From assembly GCA_014773175.1 (NCBI GenBank), contig VXCM01001469.1:222379-286378 (forward strand): a stretch of 64,000 nucleotides of DNA, given 5' to 3'. The notes below the pieces were generated by a model. The model made no database searches. It had not been told where the DNA came from and was given only the letters and a program-made list of their open reading frames with translations. Positions 46,536-59,294 of this stretch are shown in pieces (within the stretch, counting starts at the first letter, position 1; each line of letters opens with the position of its first letter). The DNA is from Lucifuga dentata (taxonomy: Eukaryota > Chordata > Actinopteri > Ophidiiformes > Bythitidae). The translations under genes and the position numbers were made by a program.

Positions 46536-49067
46536 GACACATTCATTCAGTAAACGAGCTGTAATTACTATTTATGCTCCTGTCACCCCTCACTTCTGAC
46601 CTGAATTGCAGCTCAAACATGTAACTGTAAACTGCATGGCATGCCTGCAGGCCGTGCAAACACGCCAGCATCTGAATTAATATGCTAAGGTGCTGCGCAA
46701 GTTGAGAGAAGTTGAGAAATTGAGTGGGTGATGAGGACATGAAGTAGTTTAGATGAAAGAGGGGATTTGAGATGATGGAGGAAAAGAGGAGTATTGAAAG
46801 ATGAGGATAGGTGGAGGTTGCGATGTTTGACCCATGTTGGTGTAGAGACTGTGAACCATGAATCAAGTATTGGTTCCCAAAGAAACAGGCACAAGGAATT
46901 AAAATCAGACAGACAGAGAAAATTGGAGCAGAGGGGAGAGACGAAAGAGAACAAGAGAGAAAGAAAGAAAAAAGGGAGAATGGAGGAGAGCAAAAGACAG
47001 AAAGTAATTGGTTCTATGATGGCTTCCAGCTGCATGGCACTCAGCCAGACCAACTCTTCATGACACACACACGGACACACAAAACACACGTACTCTTTGA
47101 ATCCACCATAAAAGCATGCAATCTTTAGTTTCTGACAATATATGTTAACAACTGTGACAGCTCTGTTGCCCGATGTGAAAAATCTATTGTGTGATTTAAA
47201 TAATGACTTTTACTCCTAAAAGTGGCTTGTGCTCTTTCTTTTTCTTNTTTTTTTTTTTTTTTTATTTTGGCCTGCTGAAACCTGCCTTAAGTTAAAAAAA
47301 AATCTCAAAGTCGAAATTCTAAGACAAAGATTCTGGGAATCGAGGATTTTTTATGTCTAAAGCAGAGTACTGTGAGGTGTTATGGCAGCTAGGATGCAGA
47401 AAACTCAGATAAACAACGCAAACATGGCCTCGGTATTCAAAAGAAAAAGGTCATATGATGTGGTGTCTGACCACGTTGTAAAGCAACCGTGTTTCCATGT
47501 TTGTACCCGCTCAGAATGCCCACTCAAAGTTCATATAAATGGAGGCGTGCACACTTTCAGAGTTCTCTCCCTGAAGACATTTGTAAGGTTATAAGCATTG
47601 GACAGGAGGAAACAAGAAAAAGAGCTCGAGACAGAAAATGAAAACCCTACCTACTTTCAAACTTCACTTGGCCAATCATCGTCCGTTTGGGGAGGTTACA
47701 AATATTATCGGAATCAGCCCCTCCAATTCCACAGCTGGAAAGGATATTTTAGACACTATAAGATGATCCGACAGCCATTTCCTTTGAAGCCTACTGAGGA
47801 CTTTACGTACTCCATTATATGATGCACATGATATATTTTAAGTCCCCGCTGTTTCAGGCTCTCGTTAATAGAAATACCAACAGCAGCCTGTTCACACTGA
47901 GCAACAACCACCTGCCTGTTAAGTGATTTGATCTAAATTCTCCTGTGAAAATCATCTGTTGTTGATGAAGACCCACTGACAATTTTATGCCTGATTTAAG
48001 CACGTGGGCAGATGTGAAAGGCGTTCACGGCAATGTATCTTTACGTGCACGCATATAAGAGCCATGATGTGACATCTGTTTGAGAGATAGTAAATTAGTA
48101 AGTTTTCCTGCGTGTGAAGTGACAGAGTGTCACTCAAAACAAATTGCTCACATGCTAGTACAAACACACAAACACACTCATACACGGTGCACACCAAACC
48201 ATAAAGTCCTCACACAAACTATAGTAAGAATTAATCATTGGAAACATGATAAATAGCTATGGCATGAATGTGGATGTTTCCATGTTTTCATGCAATGGCA
48301 GTCACGAGATGAACGCTGTATGTAAGTAATTTTGCAACTTCCAAACACTCCATCAGTAAATGCACCAAAAAGAATTACATAAGGTACAGTATGTTGGTGG
48401 CAGAGAATAAGCCTATCTATATGTTATTCTAAAGCACAACAATGTTTGGCAAATAACTTTTCTAAAACTCGACAAATTCCACATACAAGAACAAAAAAAA
48501 AAAGTCGTGAAATGTCTTTCTTGCACCTGTGAAACTGAAGCTAATTCAACGAGTGTCGAAAGAGAATCTCTCAAACTGTTTGAAAACGAACACTGTAGGC
48601 TGGACTCGGGCTTTTCCCTAATACTGTAACTCTTAAAACAAGGTTTGAGATGGCTAATCCATGTCTTGACTCAAAGCTCAGTAAATCCTTCTGTTGTTTG
48701 ACATTCTCACAGCTTCTTTGCTCTCCCTCTCCTTCTCCAGACTCAGTTGCCTGGAGGCTTTAGCCACTAAGTCAAAACATTGGCAGCCCCGATATTTTAA
48801 TTCCTTTTTTTGAAAACTGATTTTCCCCTTTATGGCTCATGCTCATCTGTTTTTTATGTGACCGTGACCAGGAGAATAATGTTATTAAAGTCCAAGTAAA
48901 GATGAGAGCAGTGTTTGGATCAGATAGAGCTTGATGAGGGCTGGAAAGAGCGAGAATACGTATCTTTGTATCGGGCCAAAAATCCGTCTCTCTCTCTTTC
49001 TGCCTCTCTGTCTCTCTCTCATTGATGGAAGTCTACTGCTCTGCTTTTAAACAGATGGTAGAGGCAT

Positions 49068-49070
<3 letters not shown>
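45301..49070. other. Gene-free intergenic DNA
   Basis: No coding feature is supported. It contains the (GT)n(GA)n tract at 46315-46391, a (CT)n tract at 46479-46532, a GA-rich stretch at about 46910-46990 and a single-N contig join in a T run at 47247. Two open frames at 47382-47822 lack any recognisable domain, promoter or splice context. Confidence 0.5.
46315..46532. repeat. (GT)n(GA)n tract facing a (CT)n tract
   Basis: A GT run passes into about 20 GA units (46351-46391). About 90 bp later comes a CT-rich run ending in 17 pure CT units (46479-46532). GA and CT arms are complementary and could pair as an inverted repeat, and each is a mirror-repeat polypurine/polypyrimidine tract. Confidence 0.85.

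Positions 49071-49116
<46 letters not shown>
49071..49116 (+). repeat. (GA)n microsatellite
   Basis: About 23 pure GA units. A CT-rich stretch at 48987-49020 lies 50 bp before it, so the pair is again complementary. Confidence 0.9.
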
Positions 49117-49118
<2 letters not shown>

Positions 49119-50156
49119 CAAAATTATTATCTTTGACATTTCAATACAGTCTTAGTCCAAGCCTCCAAGAGGGCTTCCAAATCCATTCACGCTAATCTAG
49201 ACCCTCTTCACACAGTTTATTCTTCTCAAGGCTCTTTCTCTTTAAGCCTCTTGGATCACCGCTCCTCAAAATCATCTCAAACAATTTACAGTGTATAGAT
49301 GGTACCCACAACATAAAGACACCATCATGTAATGACATTTAAGCCCTTCGACACTGACTCGAAGTGACTGTATCCATTTCTCATAATGTTTATGCTCTCA
49401 GCAGGAGACGGGCCAAATCCCAGGCTAAGGCCTGCTGAATTAACATTGACTGTGGTCCTCACTTAACAGCAATATGAGCACTTATCAGAATCACACGAGA
49501 GGCTTATTACGTATGGTAGTAAATGACTAATCTTTAATGAGACCCACATTTAACCTTCTAATGGCTTTTTATTAGACTAACGAGCTATGCCCCAGTGTGT
49601 AAGGAAGAGAGAAAATGTGTGCGTGCATGCATGTATGTGTGTGCAGGCTGTATGTGAGTGTACCACTGAAACACTAATTAAGCTGTCGGATGGTGCAGCA
49701 GATTAGCGAGGCCCCCTGCAGAGTCTTCAGCCCCGGTAGGCAAACAGGCTTCATCCCTCAGCCAGCCAACCCAAATACTTCTCATCCCATGCTAGCCAGG
49801 GGCTCAGCAATAACATCAGCTTTCACTACACCCAAATATCTTTAGCCCGGCGAGGCTGGATCAAATGGCCTGCCAGAGCCAACAGCTCAGACTGCGGGGT
49901 GACTCAGAGAAGGCTGGACAGGGATGTTAGTGTCAACTGAAAGGCAGATATAAGGCATTCTCACAGCAGTCGCAGGAGAACTGACAGCGTCTGTATTCAT
50001 ACACACATGCTCACATAAGCACACACAGATGCATACATACAAAAAGCTTAGACATAAACACAAAAACTGATGTCAGTGAGAAGAGAGACAAGGGAATCGA
50101 AATGTTTTGCAGAGAGCAAAGCATTTGTTTCATGGTTTGACAGACCGCAAGATTAT

Positions 50157-50159
<3 letters not shown>
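49117..50159. other. Non-repetitive gene-free segment
   Basis: Complex, non-repetitive DNA with several TAAT-type homeodomain cores (for example at about 49500-49580) and no ORF. It looks less AT-driven than its surroundings at 49680-49930. It could be conserved non-coding DNA, but conservation cannot be seen from one sequence. Confidence 0.3.
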
Positions 50160-50220
<61 letters not shown>

Positions 50221-50232
50221 TGTGCATGTGTG
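50160..50232 (+). repeat. (GT)n microsatellite
   Basis: About 27 GT units followed by an imperfect TATG/GTGC continuation. Confidence 0.9.
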
Positions 50233-52018
50233 TTTTAAGCTATAGTTAGTCCACCACAAAGGGAAGGAAACTAGCCTAGGCTTTGCACAAATAACAGTTG
50301 AAAATACTGTAAGAGGCATCATGGAGTAAAAGTTAACATAACTGGCTTGTGCTTTAATAATATGGTAGAATTTCTTCTCTTTCCTTCTCTTTCTGTCTTT
50401 TCCACTCTCTCATACCCACAGGGGTGCATTTGATTACTTCACATCATGGTATGTGTGTACAACAATGCATCTGCTCTCAGTTTTACATAAATTAATGAGG
50501 TAATTTCTGCTCTCTTCTTCCCTTATGAGGAACATCAGCCCTGAAATACATTATGTGTCTCTAAAGGGTTTGTCCCGTCCCGCAACTATGGTGGCTACAC
50601 ATTATGATTTAGGTTTATGTAAATTAAAGAATGAGACTGTACTCATTTCTTATCCTTGTGATAACACGTATTTTATGTGTCCCTGTTGGGTTTGTTAGTT
50701 TTTCATCCAGGGTGGCCGCAGATTCCGCTCCAGGTTTCTCCCACACAGAGCGTCAAATCCTGCATCCTCTCTGTGTGTGGATCAACAAATAAACCTTAGA
50801 CAAGTGAAAGGTCATTTTTTGTTAGATGGTGACTTTTTCCAGCCTGTGTGCATGTATCTGGGTGCCTGCGCGTGGCCTGTGGGTGACTGCAGTGCATTCT
50901 GGAGGATGCAAAGCAGTTCTCCCTGGCTCTCTTAAAATGGCCGTCTGGAGGCATAGAGGAACTGGGCTCCTATTAATAATGCTGCACCTTTGATTAATCT
51001 GAGCAAATCTGTTCCCCATCCAATGGCTGACAGCTCTGGGGCTGAGGTAGGGACCCCAACATATACACACACACACACGCATGCACGCACACACATGCTT
51101 ACACACACATATACACACAAACACCGTCAGTGAGTGTTGACACAGTCCAGATGTTGGCAGCTCTGTTCCAAATGAAAGCAGGGCAGACGGCCAACAACCT
51201 GAACCACTCTCCCCATCAAATGATATGTTTACAGTAATACTGTTCTGAGACTCAGGAGACACATGCACATGTGCACATGCATGCACACTTGCACGCAGTG
51301 ACACAGGCGTGCACACGTAGACATACACTGTACACACACACACAGCATGCGAGCACGTTCTGAAAGTGGGAGAAATGAACTAATGGAAAGCCAGCTTACC
51401 ACAATGAGAGTAGAGATGAACTAAGTTTTGGTCGGGCAAAAAGACAGAGAGACAGGCAGGCAGAGAGAGAGAGAGGCAGAAATAGGAGAAAATTCACGAA
51501 TGAAGACAAAAACACTGATCAAAAGAGACGAGCGAGGCATTATCATTGCCTTGTTTGGATCTGTGTTTCCCTGCTATGTCAGTCAGAGAGAAAGGCAGAG
51601 GATGGAAAAATAATAGTGTGGTTATGTAATGCACCTTGGAGGGCTGGAATGAAACAGACGGGAAGGGAAAAAAAAACAACACAGAGGTGTAGCAGAGGTC
51701 AGCCTGTACCCACTGCTGTGGTTCTCAACCAGTTCTCCAACTGCGGTCCAATATTTGGACCCCATGAGGATGACTTTAGGTGACACACGTGAGGAACTAT
51801 AATGTTTCTTCCTTTTTCAGAACATTTCGCTTGGTTAATTATCAATCCAGGCATACAGGCTGTAAATAAACATTAGGCATTTATCGCAAAGATTAAAAAC
51901 ATTATTACAAATTTATATGGTGCAAATATTTTTCTTATCTTATTTCAAAATTCTCTCAAGGCCCTCTGGAGAAGGAGGGGTGGGGGGTGAACTATCCCGG
52001 CATGAAACTCTCTCTCTN
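50233..52018. other. Gene-free segment with CA and GA repeats
   Basis: Includes (CA)n at about 51062-51120 and a GA-rich stretch at 51440-51480. At 51720-51735, GTGGTTCTCAACCAG resembles another hAT-derived end. Open frames spanning 50822-51343 run through the CA repeat and have Cys/Val-rich low-complexity translation, so they are not genes. Confidence 0.45.
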
Positions 52019-52071
<53 letters not shown>

Positions 52072-52079
52072 ACACACAC
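52009..52079. repeat. (CT)n-N-(CA)n microsatellite with contig join
   Basis: A short CT run ends at a single N (52018) and about 29 CA units follow. The N shows the repeat was not resolved in assembly. An AAGATAAGATAAGATAAAA cluster (three GATAA units) follows at 52083-52101. Confidence 0.9.
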
Positions 52080-53759
52080 TTTTAAGATAAGATAAGATAA
52101 AATGAACATGGTCATACAAAAAAATATAAACACACTGTGTGCATCAGTGAAATATTAAAAAAAAAGTATAAAAACACTATATACATTAATGAAACACCAA
52201 ACTTAAATATGCTATATACATAAGTGAAATTGAAAAAAAACCACACATATATATACTATATACATCATGGATTGCACAACATGAAAAATTGCACCTGGTT
52301 ATTAATAACTGCACGTAATGATGTTTGCACAGTTCCCAGTATAAATATGTCAGTAAATATAATGCAACTTAAACATTGTTTTGTAAATAAATATGACTTA
52401 CGGCATAAGTCATACGCCATTTATTTTTATTATTTTATTATTATTCTTTTTTTTTTACAATTTTATTGACACACTCACTTGATAGTGTCTGCACAGGTAT
52501 TGTTTTAATCTACTGTCTACCTGAAAGCGTTGCTATATGTCGGTCCACACCAAACAGCATCATGTGCTTCTAATGAGCAGCCACTCAGTTCCACTCTGCT
52601 GTGTTTAATCAAACTGGTCTCAGCATGTTACTCGTGATTGTCATACAGCGTCAAACTCTCAGATGTACCTGCCAGCTCGCTGCTTCACTACTCTTCATTA
52701 TGTTGACACACACGTGCCAAATGCAAACACATAGCTGTAAGCACATACGCTCAGAAACGCATTAAGATGTGCTTGTAGAGGCAACATACGTGCACAAACA
52801 TACATGTTTCAGTAAATATTCTTTGTTGTAACTGTTTCCTGGAGCAATGATGACTGGGTGGTATTTTCTTGCTGTGAGCCCGGCGAAGACATGCCACTGC
52901 AGGCAAGGAAAGACAAAGAAAAGAAAAGAAAAGAAAAAATGGCAAGACGAGGAAAACAGTTGAATAAAGTAATTAATCCATTCATCTGTTCCAGTAAGAC
53001 TAGAGAAAAGCAGAAGTGGCCTGTTGTGCAGGGAGATGGTTGGAATTACAACATATATAAGTACAGTATGTGCATGTTTTATGTGGGTTGATGGAGATGC
53101 ATGTTGTCATGAAGGGTAACGTGATAATTCCCTTCAGATCCATTTTAACCATTTTAAACGCATTCAATAACTCATTTAATGCAGATTTCCACCAAAAAAA
53201 AAAAAGAAAAGTTAATCAACTCCTTAAATTAGTTCAACAGCATTTCTTCTTTTGCTCACTATGCAAGAATCAAAAGGACCTAGGGTAATTTACAGGAGGG
53301 TGGGTTAGGAGTTTAATTTTTTTTTTTTTAATGCCAAAATGAAGAGTGCTATTAAAGCAAAATTCACTTTACATTATTGTCATTGTCCAGCTAAAATGAG
53401 TGATAAAATAATATATCAGTTGGCGTAATGAGGTGTATTTAAAGACTATTCCACACTACAACATAAAACATACAGCAACTTAGAAGGAGAAAAACCTTTC
53501 AGTTTCTTCTAATGTCTTATTACTTTTTTTTTTTTTTACTACTTAACTCAATGAGATGCAAATAATCTACAGGTTAAATAACGACATGACAACAGCTACA
53601 ATGCATTAATCAACTCTGAATTTGATGGGTAATCTTTCACTGGAGCAGTAGAGTATATGAGCAAATTAGTTTTGGAGCAGTATACTTCACCACAGAGCTT
53701 GAAAATGCCTGGCACTGCTGAGACATATGGGATGAATTATCTGCACTGAGGGAGAGACG

Positions 53760-53763
<4 letters not shown>

Positions 53764-53801
<38 letters not shown>
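53764..53801 (+). repeat. (GA)n microsatellite
   Basis: About 18 GA units preceded by GGGAGAGACGGAGGG. Confidence 0.9.
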
Positions 53802-53803
<2 letters not shown>

Positions 53804-54223
53804 AGAATATTTCCTCTAAATTTCTAAACTCAGAAATTGAACATTGTCTATTGTTTTTCAGTCTTTTGAAGCTGCAATGTTCCATTCTATCGCTGGGCTG
53901 ATGGAAGTGTAATGAAGTGTAGAGGAGCAGCGCCAACTTCAGCAGAAATGCCTGTGGTTCTGCCTTCCAGTCCAACACCAACAACACAGAGGACAACGAC
54001 GCTGATGAAAACTAAACGGGGAGTTGAAGTCATTTTTAACACGGAGACACACTCCCTGTGCGTCACATTATCTCATCCACTAAGGGGTGTGTGTGTTCGC
54101 TGTGGGGGTCCATTAATAAAATATGACTGTATCATATAATAGACTCATCTGCCAAATTACAGGAGACAGAAAGACAGCTTATTAGGAGAACTGAGGGGGT
54201 GGTGTGTGTGAAAGAGAGAGAGA

Positions 54224-54225
54224 GT

Positions 54226-54266
<41 letters not shown>
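54224..54266 (+). repeat. (GT)n microsatellite
   Basis: A GT run directly following a short GA run. Confidence 0.9.
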
Positions 54267-54267
<1 letters not shown>

Positions 54268-56064
54268 AAGATGGAGCCTGAATAGAGAGATTAAGTGGCC
54301 TACTCTCATCAAAAAGGCACATTACCTAAGTGTTGGCATCATTAATAAGACTCAGGCAGAGCCAATCTGCTAACAAAGGCTCTAACTGTGACAGAGGAGA
54401 CATGAGAACGGTGCACAATTATTCTCCACTGCGCACAGGAAATTCTCTCTTTTTTTTTTTGTCCCATCAGCGCACAAATATAAGCCTGTGGACACAAGCA
54501 TTTACATATGCTGGAACACATGTACATGCTTTATGTACACGCACACACAAAATACACTGGCACGCAAAAAGAGGGCACCACTTTAAATCGAAATCAAACG
54601 GCCATGAGTCACACTGTCACCGTGGCAACAGTGGCTCTATGCAGATTCTATTGCATCTCTGGCCTTTTTCATTACGTTACTCACAGATAAGCAACTTTCA
54701 GTCCCAGTAATTCCTGCAATGATCTCTCTAGTGGCTGATGAAAGCCCTGGAGTGTGCAGATTTAAATGCCAAGTCATGGTTTACATTTTGTAAACCTTTA
54801 AACCTGTGTATGCACTTTAATCTTCCGTCTTTCTTTATACTGAAAAGCTGCATTTGTGTGGGTAATGTACCACATCTCACCATATTTGCAGTGTTGACCA
54901 ATGAGGCATATGACGTTCTCTGTCCTGTGGATGTGTCATGTAGCCTGAGATTTCTGGAGCCGCACTCATACATTTCACCACCAGATGGTGTCTCCCATCA
55001 TTCCCATCACTGTGCAGTAGAGGGAGGGAGGGGGGAAAGGGGAGGGGGGTGTTTAAATGTTGCCTGCTGTATCCATCTTCATAAACATCAGCCATTGCCA
55101 TCCTCCACAAACACCAGCAGAGATAAATACCTTTTTTCTTCTCCTGTGGTGGGGGGGCAGCTGAAAACACCAGGCTCTCTGATTAATTGGTTTGAAATGC
55201 AAAATTTATGGTGTTGTTTATTGTTGTCTCTCGTGCATTAGGCATACATCAAAAAGTACAGATATGACACATTTAATCATTAATCTTAACTGTTCTAGCA
55301 CCTTTTAGAACAGGTGAAGTCAAATGCTAGATTTCTAAATTCAGCTATGATGTCTCATTCAGGATGTCTAGTGTTACCAAAAGGAATGTTATACTCTGCA
55401 TGTATGCACCGAAACGTGACTGCTGCAGGTAGGAAAAACAAATGCAATATTTTAAACAAAAACTGACATCTGCAGGACATTCAGTGAATATCAAATCGAG
55501 CTCCTGGCTTCAGTCCTAAAAGCAGTGTATAATTAAAAGAAGACAAACCAACCAAAAATAGAAACACAACTGAGTATTTTGCTTTCTGCTGACTTGTTTG
55601 TGTATTCACACTCCACCACTGGAGTTTACACTAAAGAGGTAACCATATCCTAAGGAATCCAGATATAAAGTTGAGATCTTGCACCAGACATTACAAAAAT
55701 ACAGATGACCTTACCACATCCTAATGATTCATGATTGATCTTGTTAGCATGAAGATGTAAAGAAATGTAACGGATTGGAAAAGCAAATAGAGATATTTAG
55801 TTGTAACTCAACACAGTTGTGATGGTTTATACTAACAGTTATTTAGAAGAAGATACTTTTGTCAGCAAAAAAAATTTGCACATTGCTGATACTGCAGGCA
55901 GTGACAGTATTAAATTTTTTCCACAAACATTTGTCAAAATGTGCTTCCATTACTTCTGCTTTACTCAAGTTTTGGGAAGTGGGAAGAATTTGGGCATTTA
56001 AAAAAAACAAAAAAGCAAGAAATTGACAAAAATTGAACAAAATGTCCACCTTCAAAGCTCCTTT

Positions 56065-56785
56065 CCTAAAATGAAGGTACGCAGCATCTTAAAGGACCAC
56101 AGCCACCCAGCACACAGACTGTTCTCCTTGCTACCGTCTGGCAGACGATACAGGAGCATGGCTGCACGCACCACCAGACTCAACAACAGTTTTTACCACC
56201 AGGCCATCAGGCTCCTCAACTCATAACACTCATAACACACACACTACACATACATAACACGCATACTACACATACCTGTCATTACCCACTGTTTGCACTA
56301 TTACTGTTTGCTGTTTACATAAAATTTGCACTATTGTCATGACTGCTGCTACTTACCTCATTGACCATATTTCCCTGTATGTATATAAGAGTGTTATATT
56401 TCTTTCATATACTTTTTTTTTCATCCTCCTGATTCCATCACATCTGTGCAATAACAATATACCACTTGTCACTTTATCCCTACATAACATCCCTTTACAA
56501 ATGTATATAGTATTATATATTTTTCTTCGTGTATTTTTCTTTTTGCCATTTGCACAGTACAGTGTTATATTTTGTTTTAATACTTATCTGGTATTATCAT
56601 TTTTCTATTATCGGTTTTCTTATTCTCAACCTTTTTTTTTTTTTTTTGTAGAAGTGCTCTTATTATTTTGTTCCTTTTTACTGCTGAGCTGACCCGTTTC
56701 TCTCGTGAAACACATTTCATTGTACTGTTGACCCTGTGTTAACATACATATGACAAATAAATCTAAATCTGAATCTGAATCTGAA
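56065..56785 (+). mobile_element. 3' end of a non-LTR retrotransposon (LINE)
   Basis: A 50-residue frame ending at 56226 reads LFSLLPSGRRYRSMAARTTR and then a SFYHQAIRLLNS-type terminus, the characteristic C-terminal end of fish LINE ORF2 proteins. A T-rich 3' UTR follows. The element ends in a simple tail of AATCTG/ATCTGA repeats at about 56755-56790 after GACAAATAAATC. It is a 5'-truncated, dead copy. Confidence 0.75.
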
Positions 56786-58952
56786 ATCTGAAACTCATAT
56801 TCAGCAGCTGAGCGATGCCACAGAAATCCAAATGGAACTACATATTTCATTCATTTTCTATGGCATGTGAACATGACAACATGACAGAGCAGGTTGGCTA
56901 CAGGACCTGCAAAGGTGCGGCAGAGTGAGACAAAGGTTTACTATTTGTGAAACCTTATTTGAATGACAGCTTAAAAATTGGATCATTGCAGAATTTCCAC
57001 TGTTTATTTAATTAAATTTAGAAATTGTCTAAATGAAACTTGCGAAATATGCACAATGGATGGTGAGCTTGGATGTTAAAGTTGACAATAAATAATTTTG
57101 TCACCCAGTAACTCTTAGTTATAATAGAATTTATATATATATATTTATTTATAAAAAATCAATTTAGCATTTGGAATATTAGTCAAGGCCACTTTTAAAC
57201 CCTTGAGACACTCAAAACGTTGACAATATAATCTCATCCAGAAGTTGTGCATAGCATATTTATCAAGAAGAGACATGCATCATTGCCTTCAAACAACACC
57301 ATGTCCAACTCAAGTCAAAAATGCATAAACTAAAGCAGCTAACACAGGTGGATAGACATGTTGATTAAAAATCAAAGTTGTATATTAAAAATGAACACAT
57401 TACTTTGAAGGTTTTCACAGATTTACTTGTCCAATAGAAACGTGGAATCAGTTCTGAAGACTTTTAGCTACTTCTTGCAGTGGCTCTTTGAGGGGCTATG
57501 CTGAGGAGCATAGAATTTGTAAGGGATATAATGAATCTTTGTGCACATTACACCTTCCTGCAGCTCCTCGATGAAATGAAAGAAACAGTTTGTGTGTATC
57601 AGAGGGAGCACATAGGCTGTGTATGGGTGGCAGGGGTAAGGAGAAATGGTCACCCAAGTGGGAGAAAAGGGAGAAAAATGCAAACACACACACACACGCA
57701 TCCATTTTACCTCAAGTCTACATTCTAAATTCCAGAAGCAGCTGGTCCACAGAGGATCGGCATCATCCTCCCAAATTTTGGAACATTTTTCTGAAAAAGC
57801 TTGGGAACAGTAATGCTACACTCCCTGGCTGAACAGCATCATTATTTAGCCCTGTCCTCCTCCCCTTTCTGAGTTCAGATCTCCATCAATACATTTCCAT
57901 TGCAGTCACTATCACTACATTCCTTAATATACATATTACATCCAGTTGTTCAAAATATGTTTTTCTTTTGCTATAAAATAGTATGATAGTACCAGTTTAT
58001 AAAGAACAAAGTGATGTGGACATATTTTGCAGTAAAATACAAAATAAAGTATAATACTTTTTTTTTTTTGCTTTGTCCAGTGTAATGCCTTCACCTGCTG
58101 ACCAGGTGAATTATACTTTTATTTTCTTACTTTCATCGTAGATGTGAACATGTGTAGATAAGTATAAGCTGTCTATGTTTCAGCACACACTTTTCACTAG
58201 TTGTATGTTCAAAGGTATACCTAATGTCCCCTAAAAGGAAATTGATCCAGACCCCTTTTTTTAATTAAATACTAACTGGAATAATTATGGGCTCATTCCT
58301 GCTATGGACCTCTAGAATTATCACCACTGTTAAACTGATTATTGAACGCCATGTGCATAATTTCAATGCATTTCATACCTTGGGCTTGTACAGCAGGCAA
58401 CCCTGCACAGTAAATATGTTTTGAACCTGGTGAGATAATCCATGCGTTGCTCATCAGTTTGATGTGCTATACTGCTGCCTTTAAGTGCTGCCATGGCTCA
58501 GCAGTACATTCTTCATCCAGGATGTGCTGTTTCATCGTGATCACAGTCCTGGTGATCTATCTCATCATCTTTCTTGTGCAGGAGGTGGAGTGGGGGCATG
58601 TGTGCTCATTTACAGGCATGAGTAGAGAATGATTTGGGTGCAGCCCCACTGCAGCTCTGACTTCCATCAGAGGAGGGATTTTTTTTTCTGCACACTGCTG
58701 GTGCCAACAGTTCCATCAGCACCACTAGACACTGAAACACATTTGGGCAGCTCACCCTGCAACCATGGTAACAGAAGAATTTTACTAGTTGGCAGCAGCC
58801 AATAGTGGGGCACTTCCCACTCAGCTTTGTCCAATAACAGAGCAGCCTGCAGCCCAGCCCACCTAGAACTGATACTGATGGGGTAGTGGAAAGAGATTAA
58901 AAGATATAGGCTTAGTTAATGAACAAGTGCCTGTGTGTGGGTATTTGTGTGC

Positions 58953-58990
<38 letters not shown>

Positions 58991-59294
58991 GAGTGAAAGA
59001 AGGGAAGGCTGTGGCATAATCTCCTGAGAGGATTCCCTCTTTTAACCACTACAGGCAAGCACATTGTAGGGCAATGCTTATTCACCATCTGACATTCATC
59101 ATAGATCCATGCAGCAAACCCTCCTGTCATCTCACTCCCTCACATGTTAACTACACACACACACACACACGCAACAAACTCTTTCACAATCTACCTTATG
59201 ATCTGTATTTCTGACTGACATTTGATGAAGCAGTTTGTGGGAGATCTGAGCATTAAATGCAATATTATACCAGCAAGAAGAAAATACAATCCAA
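56786..59294. other. Gene-free DNA downstream of the AT-hook gene
   Basis: No coding feature is supported. (GT)n at 58946-58987, a short (CA)n at 57683-57698 and another at 59153-59170 are present. Nothing else is recognised. Confidence 0.45.
58946..58987 (+). repeat. (GT)n microsatellite
   Basis: GT run with a few GC interruptions at its start. Confidence 0.9.

Larger units (their letters stand above)
52080..56050. other. Gene-free intergenic DNA
   Basis: No exon or RNA gene is recognised. Contains (GA)n at 53764-53801 and (GT)n at 54224-54266. An AT-rich stretch lies at 52100-52480. Confidence 0.5.

Noticed and set aside
46685..47089. 134-codon minus-strand frame, Phe/Leu/Ser-rich
   Set aside because: Its composition follows from GA-rich DNA on the other strand; not a plausible protein.
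47382..47822. Two consecutive open frames of 70 and 74 codons
   Set aside because: No domain, no codon bias, no splice signals joining them and no promoter; not supported as a gene.
50822..51343. 173-codon minus-strand frame
   Set aside because: Much of it is a CA-repeat translation with repeated Cys-Val; not a gene.
54970..55030. CCACCAGATGGTGTC and GCAGTAGAGGGAGGG as CTCF sites
   Set aside because: Each departs from the core at two or more informative positions; kept out in favour of the two full matches.
54738..55241. 167-codon plus-strand frame
   Set aside because: Non-repetitive but with no recognisable domain, and interrupted by G-rich low-complexity sequence; there is no supporting exon structure, so I treat it as chance.
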